Assembly (NCBI GenBank): GCA_009781125.1
Contig: WQYS01000011.1
Span: 1 to 19,323, forward strand
Direction of reading: 5' to 3'
Source: Acidobacteriaceae bacterium
GTDB taxonomy: Bacteria; Acidobacteriota; Terriglobia; Terriglobales; Acidobacteriaceae
DNA length: 19,323 nucleotides
Shown: one piece after another, positions 14,824 through 19,323 of the stretch
How positions within the stretch are numbered: position 1 is the first letter of the stretch
Layout of the letters: each line of letters opens with the position of its first letter
Notes under the pieces: model-generated
Seen by the model: only the letters and a program-made list of their open reading frames with translations
The model's database searches: none
What the model was told of the DNA's origin: nothing
Program-made: the position numbers and the translations under genes

Positions 14824-16746
14824 ATGCCTTTTTGCCGGAACGTTGCCCTCTTACTCGTTTCCACTTTTGCCTCTGTGGCTACTGCGCAGGTTCAGGCCAA
14901 GGCCTCTGACCAGCAGCAGACCCCCACGATCACGACGACGGTTCCGCTTGTCATCGTTGACGTCACTGTCACTGACGAGCATAAGAATCCGGTGCGTAAC
15001 CTCAAGGCGAGCGACTTCACCGTCCTTGAAGACAAGGCCCCTCAGCAACTGAAGGCCTTTGAGGAGCACTCTGCCGCATCACAGGCGGCAGCGGCGAAGC
15101 TTCCACCACTACGTCCCGGATTTTTCACCAACTTTTCCGTGACCCAGCCGGGCAGCCCCCTGAACATCGTGCTCATCGACAGGCTCAACACGCCCATAGA
15201 GGATCAGGCGTATGTTTACGTTCAGTTCAAAAAATACATAGAGAGCGCGGCGGGCAGCGCCAGCGACGCGCAGATTGCGGTCTTCGGTCTTTCGACTCAG
15301 CTCTATCTTCTGCAGGGATTCACAACCGACCGCAGGATTCTCAAGGCGGTTCTGGATCGCCGAAGCCGCCCAGACAATTCGCCCCTGCTCGACAGTGGGA
15401 CCGAGAGCATGGCGGACACGCTGCAGGCAGCCCCCGATGTACCCTCAGAGCTCATCGACTTTGTCAAGCAGTTTGAGGGTGAACAGAAGTCCATTCAGCA
15501 GCAGATGCGGGCACGCTATACGATGGACGCGCTCAACCAGCTTGCCCGCTATCTCAGCGGCCTGCCCGGACGCAAGAACCTCATCTGGTTCTCCGGTTCG
15601 TTTCCCGTCAGCATTCTGCCGGACAGCGATCTGCCGGAATCTTATAGAGTCGAGGCCGATCTTCAGGGCGAGTTTCGCGAAACCACAAATCTGTTAAGCC
15701 GCGCTCGCGTATCGGTCTATCCGATTGACGCGCGCGGGCTGATGGTACCCCCTTTCAACTCAGCCGAGTACAACTCCTATACCAGTCATGCACCCCATAT
15801 GGGCCCGGATATGGCGATGGCCACTCAGCATACATCCTTCAACGAAAAAGAACCCGCGATGCCCTCTTCCAAGCCAGCCAATTTGGATGATATGTCGAAG
15901 TTCATTCAGCAGACATTCTCAGAACACGCCACCATGCTGCAGATGGCCGACGCCACCGGAGGCAAGGCCTATATCAATACCAACGGACTTGCCGAGGCCG
16001 TTGGCGACGCCATCGACACGGGATCAAACTACTACACCCTTGCCTATACTCCTGCCAGTACGAAGTGGGATGGAAGTTTCCGCAAGATTCAGGTCAGCAT
16101 GGCGCAGAAGGGACTCAAACTTACCTACCGCCGCGGCTACTATGCGGACGATCCGGATTCATCATCGAAGCACAGCTGGAGCGCGGCGGAAACAAACGCC
16201 GGGAGCGGCGCTCTCCCTCCATCGTCTCGCCAGGCGTTGAACCGAGCGATGATCTATGGCGCTCCCGGTCCCACGCAGGTTCTTTTCTACGCTCGCGTGG
16301 CCCCTGCCAGTTCGGCGGCAGAAGATACTGTGGCCCGCGGCAACAACCCCGTGGCTGCGAAGATGAAGCCGCCATACCGCCAGTACATGGTGGACTTTTT
16401 CGTTCAACCTGAAACCCTGCAATTAGCTCCTGCTTCGGGTGGAAGCATGGGAGGAAAGGTAGAGTTCGTCGTTTTGGTCTACGACCGGGATGGCCAGATA
16501 GTCAACGCCGTGGATACCGCGGTGAAGGTGAAGATTCCCGCCGCGCAGTGGGCCACGGTATTGAGCCAGGGCATGCAGTTTACCCATCATCCGTTGAGCG
16601 TGCCGGTCAAAGGGGACTACTCGCTTCGCCTCGCTGTTTACAACAATGACAACGGTCGCGTGGGAGCTCTGGAGATACCCGTGGAGACGGTCAGCAAACT
16701 GCCTCCGGCCGATGCTACACAACAATCCTCCCTGCCTGCAAAGTGA
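14824..16746 (+). CDS. Secreted VWFA-related protein of the acidobacterial type
   Basis: A 640-residue protein of the VWFA-related Acidobacterial family (TIGR03436). A signal peptide (MPFCRNVALLLVSTFASVATA, cleavage near residue 21) is followed by PLVIVDVTVTDEHKNPVRNL and SDFTVLEDKAPQQLKAFEEH, the family's N-terminal beta module. The VWA-like core runs about residues 105-310: VLIDRLNTP in place of a canonical DxSxS MIDAS, QIAVFGLSTQLYLLQGFTTD, and LSGLPGRKNLIWFSGSFP. YYTLAYTPASTKWDGSFRKI and YRRGYYADD close the domain, and a beta-rich C-terminal region follows. The family is exported and thought to mediate protein contacts, but no defined role is known. GGAGG lies four bases before ATG. It is convergent with doxX (23-bp gap) and divergent from the TldD-like genes. 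Confidence 0.9.
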   Translation: MPFCRNVALLLVSTFASVATAQVQAKASDQQQTPTITTTVPLVIVDVTVTDEHKNPVRNLKASDFTVLEDKAPQQLKAFEEHSAASQAAAAKLPPLRPGFFTNFSVTQPGSPLNIVLIDRLNTPIEDQAYVYVQFKKYIESAAGSASDAQIAVFGLSTQLYLLQGFTTDRRILKAVLDRRSRPDNSPLLDSGTESMADTLQAAPDVPSELIDFVKQFEGEQKSIQQQMRARYTMDALNQLARYLSGLPGRKNLIWFSGSFPVSILPDSDLPESYRVEADLQGEFRETTNLLSRARVSVYPIDARGLMVPPFNSAEYNSYTSHAPHMGPDMAMATQHTSFNEKEPAMPSSKPANLDDMSKFIQQTFSEHATMLQMADATGGKAYINTNGLAEAVGDAIDTGSNYYTLAYTPASTKWDGSFRKIQVSMAQKGLKLTYRRGYYADDPDSSSKHSWSAAETNAGSGALPPSSRQALNRAMIYGAPGPTQVLFYARVAPASSAAEDTVARGNNPVAAKMKPPYRQYMVDFFVQPETLQLAPASGGSMGGKVEFVVLVYDRDGQIVNAVDTAVKVKIPAAQWATVLSQGMQFTHHPLSVPVKGDYSLRLAVYNNDNGRVGALEIPVETVSKLPPADATQQSSLPAK

Positions 16747-16769
16747 GGATCGCTATCTTGAGCGCATAA

Positions 16770-17180
16770 TTACCTTTTTCTGACAGGGATCACCTTGAAG
16801 GAATCTGCGCCCGCGATAAGCAGGAAGAGCAGGCCAAAGACCATGCTGAAGTCGGCCCTGGACTCATGAAGCATGGCCCACCAGCCGGATGCGTGGATCA
16901 TGGGCAACTTTGTCGTGGCGATCGCGACCGCGATTACAGTGAGCAGCGGAACCGCCGCCCAGCGCGTCGCCAATCCGAACAGGATAAAGAATCCGCAGAT
17001 AATTTCGGTCGCGCCTACGAGCGGCGCCAGCACGTGCGGCGCGGGCAGGCCGATCTTTGCGAACCGCCCCGCGCCGAGAGCCGCAGGGAAGAGAAACTTC
17101 TGTATGCCCTCCGACACGAACACCCATCCGACTAGTATGCGAATGAGGATAATAGCTCTGCCAGCCCGCTCCACCGCCAT
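16770..17180 (-). CDS. DoxX family membrane protein
   Basis: A 136-residue protein with about four hydrophobic helices: around 8-26, 50-70, 72-90 and 108-125. The DoxX signature is ILVGWVFVSEGIQKFLFP followed by IGLPAPHVLAPLVGATEIICG. DoxX family proteins are small inner-membrane proteins; some are quinol oxidase subunits or take part in redox and stress responses, but most have no defined role. The ATG at 17180 follows AGGAGAG five bases upstream, an excellent ribosome site. The pfkA stop is only 31 bp upstream on the same strand, so the two are probably co-transcribed. A damaged copy of its central segment lies at 14674-14732 on the other side of the VWFA gene. Confidence 0.9.
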   Translation of the reverse strand: MAVERAGRAIILIRILVGWVFVSEGIQKFLFPAALGAGRFAKIGLPAPHVLAPLVGATEIICGFFILFGLATRWAAVPLLTVIAVAIATTKLPMIHASGWWAMLHESRADFSMVFGLLFLLIAGADSFKVIPVRKR

Positions 17181-17211
17181 GTGATCTCTCCTAATTCTTT
17201 GAACTGCAAGT

Positions 17212-18183
17212 TTATACGCTCAGTATGTCTGCGTGATTCAGATACCAGGGATCCAGCGGCTTCACCGCGTTTACGACCTTTTCGAGCGGCGTGGTAATCA
17301 AGTCTCCCTTGCAGATTCCTACCAGTACGCCCGTGTTTCCCTTGATGAACTGCTCGACCGCCTCCGCGCCCAGGCGCGTCGCCAGCAGGCGGTCGGCGCA
17401 GGTGGGAGTCGCTCCGCGCTGCACGTATCCGAGCACCGTGGAGCGGATCTCGTATCCGGTCAGCAGATCCTTCTGCTTGAACTGCTCGATCAGCCCGGCG
17501 GCGTTGTAGCTCGCGCCCTCGGCGACCACGACGATGGCGTGCGGCTTGCCGCGCTCGTAGGCGTTCTGAATGCGTTCGGCCACCTGCTCGGCAGTGACTT
17601 CGACCTCGGGCAGCACGACATACTCGGCTCCGCCAGCGACCGCCGACATCAGCGCCAGGTAACCGCACTTGCGGCCCATCACCTCGATCAGCTGCGCCCG
17701 CCGGTGCGAGGCCGCCGTGACCTTGAGGTTGTCGATGGCGTTCAGCGCTACGTTCAGTGCCGTATCCACACCGATGGTTACGTCCGATCCGTAGAGGTCG
17801 TTATCGATGGTCGAGGCCACGCCGACGACGGGAAATCCCATCTGGTTGAGCGCGTTCGATCCGGTCTGAGTGCCGTTGCCGCCGATGACGACCAGGCCCT
17901 CGATGCCCGCGCCGCGCATGCGGCGAATGGCCAGCTCGCGGCCCTCTTCGGAGTGGAACTCCTGACTGCGCGCGCTGCCCAGAACGGTTCCGCCGCGCTG
18001 AATGATGCCGCCAACGTCGCGCGGGCCGAGCCGCTTGAAGTTGCCTTCGATCAGGCCGGAGTAGCCTTGATAGACTCCCCAGACGTGAAGCCCACGGGCG
18101 TGACCGGCGCGCACTACGGCCCGTATGGCCGCATTCATGCCGGGCGCGTCGCCTCCGCTTGTCAGCACAGCAAGATTTTTCAT
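17212..18183 (-). CDS. pfkA: 6-phosphofructokinase
   Basis: A 323-residue glycolytic kinase converting fructose 6-phosphate to the 1,6-bisphosphate. Residue numbering matches E. coli PfkA through the active site. Gly11 in SGGDAPGMN binds the nucleotide, and Asp127 in TIDND is the catalytic base. MGRKCGYLAL and LGYVQRGATPTCADRLLA bind the sugar phosphate. Two positions differ from E. coli: Asn103 in GGNGTQTG replaces the Mg-ATP-binding Asp103, and Ser124 replaces Gly124. Gly104 is kept and Lys124 (the pyrophosphate-type residue) is absent, so ATP use is the better guess. ATG at 18183 follows AAAGGAA. doxX follows 31 bp downstream. Confidence 0.95.
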   Translation of the reverse strand: MKNLAVLTSGGDAPGMNAAIRAVVRAGHARGLHVWGVYQGYSGLIEGNFKRLGPRDVGGIIQRGGTVLGSARSQEFHSEEGRELAIRRMRGAGIEGLVVIGGNGTQTGSNALNQMGFPVVGVASTIDNDLYGSDVTIGVDTALNVALNAIDNLKVTAASHRRAQLIEVMGRKCGYLALMSAVAGGAEYVVLPEVEVTAEQVAERIQNAYERGKPHAIVVVAEGASYNAAGLIEQFKQKDLLTGYEIRSTVLGYVQRGATPTCADRLLATRLGAEAVEQFIKGNTGVLVGICKGDLITTPLEKVVNAVKPLDPWYLNHADILSV

Positions 18184-18298
18184 TCGCGTTCCTTTGAGTT
18201 AAAAACAGAGTTGCCGCAGTTCAGAACAGTTTAAACCAAGCGGCGAACAGAACAATCGTATTTGAGTTTGGCAAGAACCTTTCAGGTGGCGTTGGAGT

Positions 18299-18347
18299 CA
18301 GAGCGCCGAAGGCGCGCTCTATACCAGCCTGGGGCGGAGTCCCAGGT
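18299..18347 (-). repeat. Composite two-hairpin repeat, inverted third copy
   Basis: Read on the minus strand: CCTGGG-ACTCCGC-CCCAGG, linker CTGGTATAGAGCG, then GCGCC-TTC-GGCGC. This is the same design as the copy at 10788-10838, with a different but still paired first stem. It lies in the 192-bp gap between the methyltransferase stop (18376) and the pfkA start (18183), close to the 3' end of the methyltransferase gene, where it could help end transcription. Confidence 0.75.
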
Positions 18348-18375
18348 AAGGAGCTATCCGAATGCTCGAAGAACC

Positions 18376-19323
18376 TCACTGCACGCGACAGATCAGGCAC
18401 TTCAGATAGCTGGTCTCGGGCAGCGTCAGAATCTCGGGATGGTCCGGCGCTGCTGCTCTGGACTCCATCACCTGCACCCGCCGCCCCACGTCGGACGCAG
18501 CTGCGGCCACGATGTTGCGGAACTCCTCCGTGCGCACGTGGTGCGAGCACGAGCAGGTCACCAGCGTTCCCCCCGGACGCAGCATCTTCATGGCGCGCAG
18601 ATTCAGTTCCTTGTACCCGCGCAGCGCGCCCGTAACGGCCCGCTTCGACTTGGCGAATGCAGGCGGATCGAGCACGATGGTGTCGAACCTCTCGCCCGTA
18701 GCGTCGTACTCGCGCAGCAGCTCAAAGGCATCTGCTTCGATCCAATCCACCCGCTCGCGCAAATCCGGATTCAGCTCCAGATTACTCTCTGCCACCTCCA
18801 GCGCCGAGCGGCTCGCGTCCACGCCAGTCACATGTTCGCACCGCGTGGCCAGATGCAGAGCAAATCCACCCTGGTAGGTGCAGACATCCAGCGCCCGGCC
18901 CTTTGCATATTGCGCCGCCGCGCGATAGTTCAGCCGCTGATCCAGAAACGCTCCCGTCTTCTGGCCGGCGCAGACATCGTAGTGAAAACGGATTCCGTTG
19001 ATGGTGAAGATGGTCTGTGTTTTTGCCGATGTTTTCGCATAGAGCGGCGAATTGACTGATTCGGAATCGGCAAGCTGCTCCAGTTCGCGGATGCGCGGAT
19101 CGGTGCGCTCCCATACGGTTGTCTCGGGGAAGCGCTCGGCAAGAGCCGCTGTTACAGTCTGCCGCATATCGTCCTGCGCCGTGCCCTGCGTGAGCATTTG
19201 CAGAACTACAAGATCGTTGTAGCGGTCCGCCACGATTCCGGCAAGATCATCCGCCTCGGAGAAGATCAACCGGCAGGCATCGCCATCGTCTGCTTTGACC
19301 AGCTCGTCGCGCAGAGCGAGCGC
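18376..19323 (-). CDS. rlmI: Class I SAM-dependent rRNA methyltransferase, RlmI-like (N-terminus beyond right edge)
   Basis: The last 315 residues are present; the frame is open to the window edge, so the start and the expected N-terminal PUA domain are missing. RlmI methylates C1962 (m5C) of 23S rRNA. Seen: RLIFSEADDLAGIVADRY (family hallmark), GQKTGAFLDQRLN, and the SAM-binding loop DVCTYQGGFALHLA. Next come GVDASRSALEVAESN, the catalytic-loop motif LDPPAFAKSK, and TCSCSHHV with the Cys pair. The C-terminus is LKCLICRV. A TTG at 19269 is internal (residue Leu of RLIF), not the start. The assignment to RlmI rather than another member of the same COG is by motif; the exact target base is inferred. 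Confidence 0.88.
   Translation of the reverse strand, partial: ALALRDELVKADDGDACRLIFSEADDLAGIVADRYNDLVVLQMLTQGTAQDDMRQTVTAALAERFPETTVWERTDPRIRELEQLADSESVNSPLYAKTSAKTQTIFTINGIRFHYDVCAGQKTGAFLDQRLNYRAAAQYAKGRALDVCTYQGGFALHLATRCEHVTGVDASRSALEVAESNLELNPDLRERVDWIEADAFELLREYDATGERFDTIVLDPPAFAKSKRAVTGALRGYKELNLRAMKMLRPGGTLVTCSCSHHVRTEEFRNIVAAAASDVGRRVQVMESRAAAPDHPEILTLPETSYLKCLICRVQ

Noticed and set aside
15160..15190. Missing DxSxS MIDAS motif in the VWFA-related protein as a sign of decay
   Set aside because: Members of this acidobacterial family usually have a D-x-LNT type sequence here, so it is normal for the family.
1..19323. CRISPR array, tRNA or rRNA gene, transposase, or phage genes
   Set aside because: None seen: the repeats are palindromic and few, with no regular spacer pattern, and no cloverleaf or transposase motifs were recognised.

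Overview
The window looks like chromosomal DNA of a high-GC member of the Acidobacteriota, probably subdivision 1 (Terriglobia; Granulicella, Terriglobus or Edaphobacter-like). The main reason is the secreted VWFA-related protein at 14824-16746, a family that is strongly expanded in Acidobacteriota. Supporting this are several dispersed palindromic repeats in the gaps and a genus-independent housekeeping set (dnaN, plsC, folC, mnmE, coaBC, pfkA). The taxonomic call is inference from protein style, not a database match.

Layout. At the left edge (1-1651, minus) is the N-terminal 550 residues of a GH57/DUF3536 glycoside hydrolase, running off the window. Divergent from it are two plus-strand envelope genes: a PH-like/zinc-ribbon membrane protein (1856-2782) and a TonB-type protein (2936-3658), each followed by a nearly identical strong hairpin. 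Then comes dnaN (minus), an AT-rich 613-bp gene-free region that is a candidate replication origin, and the translationally coupled folC-plsC pair (minus). mnmE (plus) follows a pair of inverted REP-like repeats and converges on coaBC (minus) with only 6 bp between.

The accessory core is 10867-14471 (minus): two adjacent TldD/PmbA-family genes, both with predicted export signals. The first keeps the metal ligands (HExxxH plus a C-terminal Cys); the second has lost them all. This matches the catalytic/non-catalytic split of the cytoplasmic TldD/TldE heterodimer, but outside the cytoplasm. A 36-bp perfect inverted repeat element lies between the two genes. Upstream is a 59-bp relic of a doxX-like gene, then the VWFA-related secreted protein (plus), an intact doxX (minus), pfkA (minus) and, at the right edge, an RlmI-like rRNA methyltransferase (minus) lacking its N-terminus.

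No tRNA, rRNA, CRISPR array, transposase or phage gene was seen. The most interesting items are the exported TldD/TldE-like pair, a 30-bp AT-rich tandem repeat inside folC, the candidate oriC next to dnaN, and a composite two-hairpin repeat family present in three copies.
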